Origin: Legionellaceae bacterium
GTDB lineage: Bacteria; Pseudomonadota; Gammaproteobacteria; Legionellales; Legionellaceae
Assembly: GCA_029212505.1 (NCBI GenBank)
Contig: JARGOS010000006.1
Location: 24,152 to 88,151, forward strand
DNA length: 64,000 bases
Reading direction: 5' to 3'
Notes under the pieces: generated by a model
Seen by the model: the letters and a program-made list of their open reading frames with translations, nothing else
What the model was told of the DNA's origin: nothing
The model's database searches: none
In this document: positions 53,792-63,269 of the stretch, in pieces
Numbering within the stretch: the stretch's first letter is position 1
Layout: the number at the start of each line of letters is the position of its first letter
Made by a program: the position numbers and the translations under genes

Positions 53792-55567
53792 ATGCCTAGA
53801 AAGAAATCAGCACCCTCAAGGCCCACGTTTGCTCGGTTGGATGTTGCAGAAAATCCCATTGATTTAACCGTCTGCCCGAGCCCGCATGCAGACGCCATCA
53901 CTCAATTTACCGTTGGAGACCTGCATGGCAATGCGATGAAGCTCATTTATGTATTAATACGTAATGGCGTTTGTGCGTTAACCACACCGGAAGACTATCA
54001 AGAGCTTGTTGAGATTTATGCACAATCGTCTGTACTCACGAGAACCGCGTTTGATCGCTTTCATGATTTGATTGAAGCGCGATTAACAGTGATTAATACA
54101 GATATTTTAGTCCGATTAATCGGTGATGTCTTGGCTGATCGTGGTCAAAATGATTGGCTTACACTTGTCATTCTTCAAAAATTACATCATGCAGGCGTTC
54201 AGGTACGCATACTCATGTCGAATCATGATGGTTGGTTTTTAGATGCGCTAGGTTTACATGGTGAGCATGCCAGAAATCAAGCGATCCATAACATGCGTTT
54301 TAACCAGCAAGGACAATCTTTCTTTGGTCTTATCGCGCTACTTCGTGAACAATGGATTTCACAAAAAGATCTCAACATCATCATTCAGGAGATTTATCTT
54401 CCATCATTATTGCTCCTGGATTATTCTCTAAATAAGCGCGGCCAATTAACGATTTTTACTCATGCACCGTGTGATTTAATTTCAATTCAAGACGTAGCTG
54501 ATCAATTGGGTGTTTTATATCAAGGGCCCAGTGTTACTGGACTTCAACGAACACTGGATGAGATTAATCATGAGTTTTTAGTGTGCATTCGTCATGGATT
54601 AACAGGCCATATTTTAAATGCAGGCAGCGCTGCGTATGCTTTGATGTGGATGCGTGAAGATACGCCGAATGCTTGTGGCCCAAGCCTCAACCAGCTCAGA
54701 AATCATCAGGTGATGCGAGGCACGAAAGGTGATTTAATTTTTGTTTACGGACATGATACGCCAAGTGCTCAAGCAACGCGTCATGTGGTACGTCTTGATA
54801 ATGATATAGGCAAGCAGGGCTTAATCAACACGTACGGTGAAAAAGAAATCAGTTACGTGTCCAATGAGCTTTTGATTCAACCATCGCTGCTGGCGTATGA
54901 CTTTAGCCATGATGATTTTAGTAATAAAAAGTATGCTAAAAATATTCAGCTAAAATTGCAGCGTAATCAATTAAACTTTTTAAACAAATTAAGTGTACTC
55001 GAATCAAAGGCTAGCCATGCCGTTGATTTTAATAAAGTCGTTCAGCTTAAGCATGTTGTCGAAAACGTAACGGAAATGCTGGCTCATACCCATACGGATT
55101 TTAAAAAGCCCCTGCCTTTATGGGTTGAGGAAATTAATGCACTGATAACCGATGGATACTTAATAAAACCAACCAAGTCCGTACATCTTAGGTTTTTAGC
55201 CGAAGGAAGAAAATTAAACGTTCTACTTCGTTCGTTGAAGTGGCAAGAAGATAAATATTTTCCTGAGCATGATAAAACAGCATTACGGGCTCGTCGACCT
55301 GAACTCGCTCCTCTTTTTGAGGATAAGCCGACGTATAATTTTGAAAATTTTGTATATGATTTTATGGATGAGTGCAGTGAAAACTTAGCGTTACTATCCC
55401 CTGAGTTCAAACTTGGATTTATGGGGGTTGCGAGTTTTTTACTGGTTGCAACCGTGGTCAGCCCCAACTTGGTTGGTTTGGGTCGGCTCGGTTTATTTGG
55501 CCGTCAGCCATCGGATGATTTTATATTTGAGAATAAAGCCATAAATGCACGCATCATGGGTGCATAG
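53792..55567 (+). CDS. Calcineurin-like (PPP family) phosphatase, WipA/WipB-like effector candidate
   Basis: 591 residues. PPP metal motifs are seen in order: QFTVGDLHGNAMKLI (about 38-52), LVRLIGDVLADRGQND (about 107-122) and VRILMSNHDGWFLD, where SNHD replaces GNHE/GNHD. IFTHAP and FVYGHDTP supply the later His residues. Legionella WipA and WipB are Dot/Icm effectors with the same GDLHGN arrangement, so I place it near them. The middle 350-500 is helical, and a hydrophobic segment near the C-terminus (GFMGVASFLLVATVVSP) may bind a membrane. No clear ribosome-binding site. Confidence 0.75.
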   Translation: MPRKKSAPSRPTFARLDVAENPIDLTVCPSPHADAITQFTVGDLHGNAMKLIYVLIRNGVCALTTPEDYQELVEIYAQSSVLTRTAFDRFHDLIEARLTVINTDILVRLIGDVLADRGQNDWLTLVILQKLHHAGVQVRILMSNHDGWFLDALGLHGEHARNQAIHNMRFNQQGQSFFGLIALLREQWISQKDLNIIIQEIYLPSLLLLDYSLNKRGQLTIFTHAPCDLISIQDVADQLGVLYQGPSVTGLQRTLDEINHEFLVCIRHGLTGHILNAGSAAYALMWMREDTPNACGPSLNQLRNHQVMRGTKGDLIFVYGHDTPSAQATRHVVRLDNDIGKQGLINTYGEKEISYVSNELLIQPSLLAYDFSHDDFSNKKYAKNIQLKLQRNQLNFLNKLSVLESKASHAVDFNKVVQLKHVVENVTEMLAHTHTDFKKPLPLWVEEINALITDGYLIKPTKSVHLRFLAEGRKLNVLLRSLKWQEDKYFPEHDKTALRARRPELAPLFEDKPTYNFENFVYDFMDECSENLALLSPEFKLGFMGVASFLLVATVVSPNLVGLGRLGLFGRQPSDDFIFENKAINARIMGA

Positions 55568-55662
55568 AGGATTGTTCTTTTGGCATTGTAATCAATCACA
55601 AGAATTGCTAGGATCGCTGCATCTTTCATGTACAACGCTACGTTCGTTATGAGGAGTGTGGC

Positions 55663-56313
55663 TTGATCAAAGTACTTATTGTTGATGACCATGAATTAGT
55701 GCGTATGGGTATTCGGCGTTTGCTGGATAATCTACCCGATATTCAGGTGATCGCAGAGGCTGAAAACGGTGAAGCAGCACTTAAACAAGCCAAAACTCAC
55801 TCACCCGATGTGGTACTCCTCGACATGAAAATGCCCGGCATGGATGGCTGGGAAGTGACCCGACGTTTAAAAAAATGCCATTCAGATATCAAAATTATTG
55901 TATTAACCGCCGCAACCACCGATCCGCTTCCTACCCGTATTTTACAATTAGGCGCCATGGGCTACCTTACCAAAGATTCAGCTGCCGAAGAAATGGTGAC
56001 AGCCATACGTAAAGTTTTTCAAGGCCAACGTTATTTGAGTGCTGAAATCGCTCAAAAAATAGCTCTTGAAAGTTTAAACCCGACCGAACTCTCTCCGTTT
56101 GATGATTTATCTGAACGTGAAATGCAAGTGATGTTCATGATCATTGAAGGCCTCACGGTGAATCAAATCGCCGAACGTTTGTTTTTAAGCCCTAAAACGA
56201 TAGGCACCTATCGTTACCGTATGTTCGAAAAGCTGGGCATTCAAAATGATGTGGAGCTTACGCATTTGGCCATGAAACATGGCGCGCTTAAACACCATGA
56301 ACGTCTCAGCTGA
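55663..56313 (+). CDS. letA: Response regulator LetA (GacA/UvrY family)
   Basis: 216 residues from a TTG at 55663 with GAGGAG before it. The receiver domain starts [20 protein letters not shown] with acceptor Asp in [16 protein letters not shown], and Thr/Lys switch residues ([14 protein letters not shown]). The LuxR-type HTH is [20 protein letters not shown] then [20 protein letters not shown]. In Legionella LetA/LetS switches on transmissive traits through RsmY/RsmZ and CsrA. uvrC overlaps, as in other gammaproteobacteria. Confidence 0.94.
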   Translation: MIKVLIVDDHELVRMGIRRLLDNLPDIQVIAEAENGEAALKQAKTHSPDVVLLDMKMPGMDGWEVTRRLKKCHSDIKIIVLTAATTDPLPTRILQLGAMGYLTKDSAAEEMVTAIRKVFQGQRYLSAEIAQKIALESLNPTELSPFDDLSEREMQVMFMIIEGLTVNQIAERLFLSPKTIGTYRYRMFEKLGIQNDVELTHLAMKHGALKHHERLS

Positions 56314-58132
56314 ATTACAATCCACGCTCACGAACCTACCTTTGGAACCTGGTGTTTATCGCATGCGCGATGCTGATCATAAGGTGATTTATGTAGGCAA
56401 AGCCACGTGTTTAAAAAAACGTGTTCAAAGTTATTTTAATCCCTCAGGCCAAGGCAGTAAAACACGCGCGTTGGTGCGTCAAATTGTGAGTATTGATGTA
56501 AGCGTAACCCGGAGCGAGACCGAAGCTTTATTACTTGAAAGTCAACTGATTAAAAGCTTACGTCCTAAATACAATGTCCTCATGCGCGATGATAAATCAT
56601 ACCCGTATTTATACGTGAGTTTAAAACATGATTATCCCAGTTTGAGTATGATACGCACCAAAAAAAATCCTCAAGAAAAAGGTTATTTTGGGCCGTATCC
56701 TGGCGTGAATGCTGTGCGAGAAACGCTGAACTTAATTCAAAAAGTGTTTAAGCTACGAAACTGCCGTGACGGAGATTTTGCGACACGCTCGCGCCCGTGT
56801 TTGCAATATCAGATTGGACGTTGCAGAGCGCCGTGTGTGGGGTTAATCTCGAAACAGGATTACGATCAAGCCGTGCTCGACACGACGCAATTTTTACGAG
56901 GAAAATCGCAGCAGCTTTTGAACGAGTTAGGTCAACGCATGAACGAGGCCGTTGATAAAATGGCGTTTGAAGAAGCCGCTAGGTTGCGTGATCAAATGAA
57001 GCATATACGCCATATTCAAGAACAACAGGGCATGACCTTGCGTGAAGGCGACGCCGATGTTCTGGTGAGTTATGTCCGTCCTGGTTTTGCTTGTGTGCAA
57101 TGGGTGGGGGTGCGTGGTGGTCAAGTGCTGGATAGCCAAGTGTTTTTTCCAACGCTTCCTAAAGCAGGCTTAGAGCAAGAAGATTTGGAGCAAGCGGTGT
57201 TTGAGGCATTTATTGCGCATTATTATTTTGATACGCCCGAGCGAATACCGGCACTTATTTTGACTAATCATCCTGTGCAAGAACAAGCTGCATGGGAAGA
57301 GGCGCTACGCGCGCGGCGTGAAAAAGCGTGTAAAATTCAAGTTAATCCACGGGGAGCCAAAGCGCGTTGGCTTGATTTTGCGAACGATAATTTAGCGCGC
57401 GCGGTTGCCGCACGACGCGCATCAAAATTACTCATCGAACAGCGTTATGAGGCCCTACAACAAGCGCTAGGCTTAAAATCAATCTCACGTATGGTGTGTT
57501 TTGATATAAGCCATACGCAAGGGCAAGATACGGTGGCCTCTTGTGTGGTGTTTGATAACCAGGGGCCATGCAAATCAGCGTATCGGCGTTTAAATATTCA
57601 AGGCATTACGCCTGGCGATGATTACGCAGCGATGGAGCAAGCGGTCACACGTTATTTTAGGCGCTTATTACGTGATGACAAGCCTTTGCCGGAGCTTGCG
57701 GTGATTGACGGCGGTAAAGGGCAGGTGTCGATGGCGAAGCTTGCCCTCGATGCCCTGGGGATTCAGCATGTCAAAATACTCGGCGTTGCTAAAGGTCCTG
57801 CTCGAAAAGCAGGTCTTGAGCGTTTAGTCCTGGCAGATGATTTGCAAGAAATGAGTTGGGCACCCGAGTCGCCTGCACTTCATCTATTACAACATATTCG
57901 TGATGAATCGCATCGATTTGCGATCACAGCACATCGAAAAAAGCGTCAAAAAACAACGTTAGGTTCGACATTGCATGATATACCTGGGGTCGGTGAAAAG
58001 CGTCGCCATGCGTTGCTTCATCGCTTTGGGGGATTTCGGGAACTTGCCAAAGCTTCACGCGAAGAAATCGCAAAAGTGGAGGGCATTAGTCATGCACTTG
58101 CGACGCGCATCTATGAACACTTTCATCGCTAA
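56279..58132 (+). CDS. uvrC: Excinuclease ABC subunit C
   Basis: 617 residues (611 if ATG 56297 is used, which fits the family N-terminus slightly better). UvrC makes both cuts around UvrB-marked DNA damage. The GIY-YIG domain ([20 protein letters not shown]) is followed by the UVR motif ([17 protein letters not shown]), the RNase H-like domain ([26 protein letters not shown]) and the final helix-hairpin-helix pair ([29 protein letters not shown]). It overlaps letA by 35 nt. Confidence 0.97.
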   Translation: MARLNTMNVSAELQSTLTNLPLEPGVYRMRDADHKVIYVGKATCLKKRVQSYFNPSGQGSKTRALVRQIVSIDVSVTRSETEALLLESQLIKSLRPKYNVLMRDDKSYPYLYVSLKHDYPSLSMIRTKKNPQEKGYFGPYPGVNAVRETLNLIQKVFKLRNCRDGDFATRSRPCLQYQIGRCRAPCVGLISKQDYDQAVLDTTQFLRGKSQQLLNELGQRMNEAVDKMAFEEAARLRDQMKHIRHIQEQQGMTLREGDADVLVSYVRPGFACVQWVGVRGGQVLDSQVFFPTLPKAGLEQEDLEQAVFEAFIAHYYFDTPERIPALILTNHPVQEQAAWEEALRARREKACKIQVNPRGAKARWLDFANDNLARAVAARRASKLLIEQRYEALQQALGLKSISRMVCFDISHTQGQDTVASCVVFDNQGPCKSAYRRLNIQGITPGDDYAAMEQAVTRYFRRLLRDDKPLPELAVIDGGKGQVSMAKLALDALGIQHVKILGVAKGPARKAGLERLVLADDLQEMSWAPESPALHLLQHIRDESHRFAITAHRKKRQKTTLGSTLHDIPGVGEKRRHALLHRFGGFRELAKASREEIAKVEGISHALATRIYEHFHR

Positions 58133-58214
58133 AAAATCATAAATTAAACTTTCTAAACTTTTATACCTCACAGCCGATAGTATTAAGTAAATGTATATCA
58201 GATGGAGTAATCGG

Positions 58215-58946
58215 ATGAAGAAGTTTAGTCATACCATGGTTTTGCTCGGTGCCTTCTGTGCCACAGGAACGGCTTGGGCTGGCGATTCGCCTTATTATGG
58301 AAAAGGGCTTTGTAATCAACCACAGTTTGAGTGCATTAAAATTCAACGCGGTGATTCATGGAAGCGATTATTTCCAGATGAACAAGAACGCGATCTCGTA
58401 CAGCGTTTAAACCGAAGTTATAACTCACTTTGGGCAGGTAAAGTGATTGTTATTCCTAAAAATTTAAAACAACTCACGCTACTTGACCTCTCGCCTTTTC
58501 CTAAAAAAATTGATGCCGGTGAAAAACAAATCATTGTTGACCAAGATAAATTAGCTTGGGGTGCCTATAATCAAGAAGGGCAGCTGCTGAATTGGGGGCC
58601 AATATCTTCGGGTCGTGATAAATGCTCCGATAGTAATAAATCATGCCGTACGCAGACGGGTATTTATAGGATGTTTAGTAAAGAAAACTCGCACTGTTCG
58701 TCCGATGTGTTTCCTGTTGGGCGCGGGGGTGCACCCATGCCGTATTGCATGTACTTTCATAAAGGTTTTGCCATGCATGGCTCAAGTGATGTTCCAGGCT
58801 ATCGAGCAAGCCATGGCTGCGTGAGAATGTTCACACGTGATGCCAAATGGTTAAACGAAGAATTTGTTGAGATATCAACGGAGGAGAACAATCAAAAAGG
58901 CACCAAAGTGATTGTTCGGACGGTTAATTCTGTAGGGAGAACATGA
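58215..58946 (+). CDS. enhA: EnhA-like L,D-transpeptidase
   Basis: About 243 residues from ATG 58215 (GGAG 8 nt upstream). Signal peptide MKKFSHTMVLLGAFCATG then AWA-GDS. A LysM-like portion (QRGDSWKRLF; WAGKVIVIPKNL) precedes the YkuD domain with the catalytic motif MHGSSDVPGYRASHGCVRM. It cross-links peptidoglycan in the periplasm. The gene order enhA-enhB-enhC is that of the Legionella entry-enhancing locus. Its stop overlaps the next ATG. Confidence 0.88.
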   Translation: MKKFSHTMVLLGAFCATGTAWAGDSPYYGKGLCNQPQFECIKIQRGDSWKRLFPDEQERDLVQRLNRSYNSLWAGKVIVIPKNLKQLTLLDLSPFPKKIDAGEKQIIVDQDKLAWGAYNQEGQLLNWGPISSGRDKCSDSNKSCRTQTGIYRMFSKENSHCSSDVFPVGRGGAPMPYCMYFHKGFAMHGSSDVPGYRASHGCVRMFTRDAKWLNEEFVEISTEENNQKGTKVIVRTVNSVGRT

Positions 58947-59473
58947 TGCGAACCACTCATCGAAATTTAATTTTTCCGTGCTTGATAGCCTCAGCATTGT
59001 TACTAGGCTTCGAGACCTCCTGTTTTGCAGGTCATAAAGATGATGAAACTCGAAGCCCATTAGGTTGTCGAGATGTGGGATATAAATTTGATCTAAACGT
59101 TCTTCAAATTTTACCACGCAGCGTGGGGGACGATCAGTCGCTATACTTCATGTATAACAAGACTGATAAAGCTATCAATTTATATCAAATGCATCAGTCG
59201 GAAAGCAGTCAAAGTGTTTATTTAAATCATGTCATTCGTCCACATCGCTGGGCTGTTTTATCCAGCAGTGAACGTATGAAATACATATGCACGATGGATG
59301 ATAGAAAAACGAGTCATGGAAAGATTGTTGATTGTGCCGATAGCGTCAAAGTGTGTGAATACGCACATGTAAAATACGGCATGAACAATCGCGGTAATTA
59401 CTGGCTTGTACATGGTAACTCGAGGAACGGAGCCGTACGCGAAGTGGTGTACTACGGGATTATTCCAAAATAA
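58943..59473 (+). CDS. enhB: EnhB-like secreted protein
   Basis: 176 residues. Signal peptide (LIFPCLIASALLLGFETSCFA, cleavage before GHKDD). The mature part has two likely disulfide-forming Cys groups (LGCRDVGYKF; ICTMDD; VDCADSVKVC) and no recognised domain. The call rests mainly on its position between enhA and enhC and on its size. Confidence 0.75.
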   Translation: MMRTTHRNLIFPCLIASALLLGFETSCFAGHKDDETRSPLGCRDVGYKFDLNVLQILPRSVGDDQSLYFMYNKTDKAINLYQMHQSESSQSVYLNHVIRPHRWAVLSSSERMKYICTMDDRKTSHGKIVDCADSVKVCEYAHVKYGMNNRGNYWLVHGNSRNGAVREVVYYGIIPK

Positions 59474-59520
59474 AATAATAAAATAATAAAATAATAAAAA
59501 ATTAGTTAAGGAGAAGCTCC

Positions 59521-62500
59521 ATGAGTTCTAGCATGCGTTCTAATATGAGTTCCATAAGAGCAATCACACCATGGCTTTGTCTTATCGCCGCGGTGAACAC
59601 ACCGCTCGCCTACGCAAGTACGGGCATTAATGCATACCGTTCAGGGCATTACATTCAGGCTTCAGAAGATCTTATGCATGCATCAAGACCCAGTGCTGTG
59701 GGTGAGGATTATATGGGGCGCATGTATCTTTATGGCTATGGCGTACTTAAAAACAATCAACGCGCGCTACAAAGCCTGAGAGCTTCGGCTGCACGTGGTT
59801 ATTTGCCTGCTCAAAAAATTGTGGCACGTTATGCGCTGATTCAAGAAAAAGATTTATCTGAGGCGCTCAAATGGTTTAAAAAAGCAGCCGACCAAGGCGA
59901 TCTTCAAGCGCAAATGTATTGTGCGGCAGCTTACCGCTTCGGTTTGGGTGTTCGTAAAAGTGAAGACAAAGCCAGGCATTATGACATTGCAGCGGCTAAA
60001 CAAGGTAATAGCTTAGCCCAGGCAAGCTTAGCCGAGCATTTTTTAGAAAGCCGTCATCGTAAAAATAATAATTTAGGTTTAATTTGGGCCAAGCGCGCAG
60101 CGGAACAAAAAGAGCCGGCCGCGCAATACTTGCTTGGGCGGGTGTATGCCGAGGGAAAATTAGAACCCAAAGATACAGAACAAGCAAGGCAGTTATTTGA
60201 ATTAGCGGTCGCAGGAGGTTATTCACCTGCGCTACAAGGCTTAGCTGATTTGGCTAAACAGGCAGGCGATGAAGCGATGCAAAAATCATGGCAGGACAAA
60301 GCCGATCAAGCCAAAGCCAAAATTTCAGAAAACAAAGAGGTTTTAGCGGCACGCTGGTTAACCGGTGGAAAAGCGTCATCATTGTCTGAAAGCGGTTATG
60401 GTTTAGAAGGCATTTTTACGGCTTGGAACGATCCGCGCGCATTGCGTGAGCATCAGTATAATCAGCCGCCTCAAATGGCAGGCATAAGTCGAGAAAATTT
60501 ATATCAACCCAATTTTAAACTCGTTGAACCGGATAATATTCCATTAACGGATTATTATGACATGTTGGTTCGAAGCTCGGCTGATTCTGAACAAAAATTA
60601 TTACCAGAAAATTTGGATTTTACGGCTTATCCTTTAGCCCAAGAAACCTGGTCTGAGTTATTAGAAGAGCGTGCAACGCTTGGAGACCCAACGGCACAAT
60701 TTGCTTTAGGACAGTTGTATCAACAAGGCCATGGCGTTAAAAAAGACTTAAAAAAAGCCGTGGATTATTATATGGCCGCGGTTGCACAACAAGACTTAAA
60801 AGCAGAATACATACTGGGGCTGTTTTATTTTAATGGCGAAGACGGCAAGCACGATTATCAACAAGCGTTAGGTTGGTTAAACGACGCAGCTTTCAAAGGT
60901 AATCCTGAGTCACAATACATGCTTGGGCGCTTATTAGAGCGAGGCTATCAAACACCCGAAGGTGAATGGGTGGTGAAGCCTAATCGAGATCGTGCGATGT
61001 CGATGTACGCTTTAGCGGCATTTAATCAAGATGCGAAGGGGGCTTATCGCCTGGCTGAAATGTTGGTGCAAGATCAGGCCACCGTCTTAAGCGTTCAAGA
61101 AAAAAACAAACGCCATGAATTGATGAAACGCTTGTATGGCGAAGCGGCGTCTCATGGTGTTGAAGGGGCTGTGTTACCGCTTGCATTTTTTGATGCCATG
61201 AGTAATTCAAAAGAAAAACAAGCGCACGCGTACTTGGTTGCAGAACAAAAAGCAAAATCAGGCAGTCCCGAAGCAGCACTTTTATTAGGTATGTTATATG
61301 ACCGAGGATTAGGGGTTGAACGTGATGAACGCGATGCGGTGCATTGGTACAAGCAAGCAGAATCAAACCCTGTCAGTGCGTTTATCTTAGGAACGTATTA
61401 TGCCCAAGGTCATGAAGTCAGTCAGGATAAAGAACAAGCTGCAACGTTGTTGAAACAAGCGTCTGCAGCAGGGTTTTCGTACGCTGATTTGAACTTGGCT
61501 GTTTTGGAGCATAACCAAGGCCAAGATTTTTTACCAAACTTAAAAAAAGCGCATGACTTAGGCAATACCACGGCGAGTTTGCTTTTAGCGGATTATTCGC
61601 TCGTAGGCACGTCAGATAGCGAGCAAGTAAAAGAAGCACGCACGATTTATCAAGATTTGGCTGAACGTGGAGATAGAAAAGCACAACTTAAACTTGGCTA
61701 TTTACTTGAGCAGGGCTTGGGTGGCAAAGTGGATATGAAAAAAGCCGCGCATTGGTATGAACTTGCAGCCAATCAAGGCCAGGCCACAGCGCAGTATTTA
61801 TTAGGGCGATTAAATCAACTCGGTCATTTAGGCAGCGCACCTAATTATGTGTTGGCCAAGCAATGGTACAGCCGTGCGATGACGAATTATGCACCTGCAG
61901 CGATTGCTTTAGGCTTTATTCATGAAACTGTGGATGATAATTATAAGCAAGCGTTTACCGCTTATGAGTTAGCCGCACACAAATTTAATGTGGTCGGTGA
62001 ATTTGATTTGGGCCTTGTGTATGAGTACGGTAAAGGGCGCCCCGTTGATCATGGTAAAGCAGCAAAACTTTATCAATCAGCGGCAGAGCGCGGGCATGCA
62101 CGTGCTATGGTGCAGTTGGCCGGGCTTTACATGAACGATGAAAATTTACAGAATTACAGAAAAGCTGTCAAATGGTATAAAAAAGCGGCTAAGCAAGGTG
62201 ATCGCAATGCGTTGTATCACCTTGGTCGTTTAGCTGAGCAAGGCCTTGGGTTATCGAAAGATCCTGTATTTGCCTTTCGGCAATACCAAGCCTCTGCAGA
62301 TAAAGGTGATGCACAAGCCATACTTGCCTTAGCGCGCATGCATCAAGACGGTGTGGGCACGGCACAAAACAGTGAAAAAGCCGCGGAGCTTTATCAAGAG
62401 CTCTCGAAGCAAGGCAATGGGTATGCGCAGTATCAGCTTGCCATGTTGTATTATCAAGGTGCTTTGGGTGATGCGAACATGAGCAAAGCCAAAACCTGGC

Positions 62501-62622
62501 TAAAAAAAGCCGAAAATAATGGCTGCCCTCGTGCTCAGCATGCTTTGCAGAAGCTGAATGCTGAAACCAGTGAGAATACGAGCTTTATTGAGCCGCTTAA
62601 CCAGGGTCGAGGGAAAGGTTAA
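59521..62622 (+). CDS. enhC: EnhC-like Sel1-repeat periplasmic protein
   Basis: 1033 residues, somewhat shorter than the ~1200 of L. pneumophila EnhC. A signal peptide (WLCLIAAVNTPLAYA) is followed by about 20 Sel1-like repeats of ~36 residues (KAADQGDLQAQMYCAAAYRF; AAHWYELAANQGQATAQYLL; KWYKKAAKQGDRNALYHLG). EnhC in Legionella binds the lytic transglycosylase Slt and keeps muropeptides from host NOD1. AAGGAGA precedes the ATG, after three AATAAAAT-like units. Its stop overlaps the convergent gene by 4 nt. Confidence 0.92.
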   Translation: MSSSMRSNMSSIRAITPWLCLIAAVNTPLAYASTGINAYRSGHYIQASEDLMHASRPSAVGEDYMGRMYLYGYGVLKNNQRALQSLRASAARGYLPAQKIVARYALIQEKDLSEALKWFKKAADQGDLQAQMYCAAAYRFGLGVRKSEDKARHYDIAAAKQGNSLAQASLAEHFLESRHRKNNNLGLIWAKRAAEQKEPAAQYLLGRVYAEGKLEPKDTEQARQLFELAVAGGYSPALQGLADLAKQAGDEAMQKSWQDKADQAKAKISENKEVLAARWLTGGKASSLSESGYGLEGIFTAWNDPRALREHQYNQPPQMAGISRENLYQPNFKLVEPDNIPLTDYYDMLVRSSADSEQKLLPENLDFTAYPLAQETWSELLEERATLGDPTAQFALGQLYQQGHGVKKDLKKAVDYYMAAVAQQDLKAEYILGLFYFNGEDGKHDYQQALGWLNDAAFKGNPESQYMLGRLLERGYQTPEGEWVVKPNRDRAMSMYALAAFNQDAKGAYRLAEMLVQDQATVLSVQEKNKRHELMKRLYGEAASHGVEGAVLPLAFFDAMSNSKEKQAHAYLVAEQKAKSGSPEAALLLGMLYDRGLGVERDERDAVHWYKQAESNPVSAFILGTYYAQGHEVSQDKEQAATLLKQASAAGFSYADLNLAVLEHNQGQDFLPNLKKAHDLGNTTASLLLADYSLVGTSDSEQVKEARTIYQDLAERGDRKAQLKLGYLLEQGLGGKVDMKKAAHWYELAANQGQATAQYLLGRLNQLGHLGSAPNYVLAKQWYSRAMTNYAPAAIALGFIHETVDDNYKQAFTAYELAAHKFNVVGEFDLGLVYEYGKGRPVDHGKAAKLYQSAAERGHARAMVQLAGLYMNDENLQNYRKAVKWYKKAAKQGDRNALYHLGRLAEQGLGLSKDPVFAFRQYQASADKGDAQAILALARMHQDGVGTAQNSEKAAELYQELSKQGNGYAQYQLAMLYYQGALGDANMSKAKTWLKKAENNGCPRAQHALQKLNAETSENTSFIEPLNQGRGKG

Positions 62623-63161
62623 GCCACCGCTTCGCACCGTTCAAGCTGAGGGCTGAGTATGCTCACCGCTGAGACCGAATTTAAGAGAAGAAGCTTTTTA
62701 GCTTCTTCTTCTGTTATATCCGCAGGAAATAATCTAAGGTTGGGTAGGTATTTATTCAGCAAACTACAAAACGATAATGTTGCAGGTAGGGGGCGAACAT
62801 GTTGGCAGCCAAGCGCTGCAGCTTGCATAGCCTCCGACGGCGTTGCAACCCCAGGTAGATAATGAAAATCGTAAATATTGGCCGTTTGGATTAAGCTTGG
62901 CATAAAGCCAGGACTGCTTCCAAAATGAGCCCCTGCTTTTTGAACGGCTTCTAATTGGTCGGTGTTGAGAATATTGCTGGCGCCCATGCGAAGGCTTGGG
63001 TGTTTTTTAATTGCATCGCTTAAAATAGCTGGCTCGACGTTGTTGAGTTCAACGACTGAAAATCCAGCATCTTCGATGGATTGTAATTGATTGAAAAGCG
63101 AAGCATCCACATCAAGTGTGATGATAACCGATTGTTGATTGATTAAAGATGAAAACTCCAT
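62619..63161 (-). CDS. KDPG/KHG aldolase-like protein, catalytic Lys not conserved
   Basis: About 180 residues from ATG 63161 (GGAG upstream). The TIM-barrel order of Eda is visible: SVVELNNVEPAILSDAIKK, GASNILNTDQLEAVQKAGA, FGSSPGFMPSLI, YLPGVATPSEAMQAAALG. But the Schiff-base position, normally K-F-F-P-A-E, reads HVRPLPAT, with Arg for Lys, and the LEVTLRT Arg is also missing. True Eda activity is therefore unlikely. It may be a degraded paralogue or have another role. Confidence 0.75.
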   Translation of the reverse strand: MEFSSLINQQSVIITLDVDASLFNQLQSIEDAGFSVVELNNVEPAILSDAIKKHPSLRMGASNILNTDQLEAVQKAGAHFGSSPGFMPSLIQTANIYDFHYLPGVATPSEAMQAAALGCQHVRPLPATLSFCSLLNKYLPNLRLFPADITEEEAKKLLLLNSVSAVSILSPQLERCEAVA

Positions 63162-63269
63162 GGTGTATTTTCTCCATCGGCTAGGCCACAGGCTGTTTAG
63201 GATAATCGATGGAGGGGTTGTAATCAAGTTTGGGTGGCATGCTGTTTTGAGCTAAGTTGGCCTGTTGCT

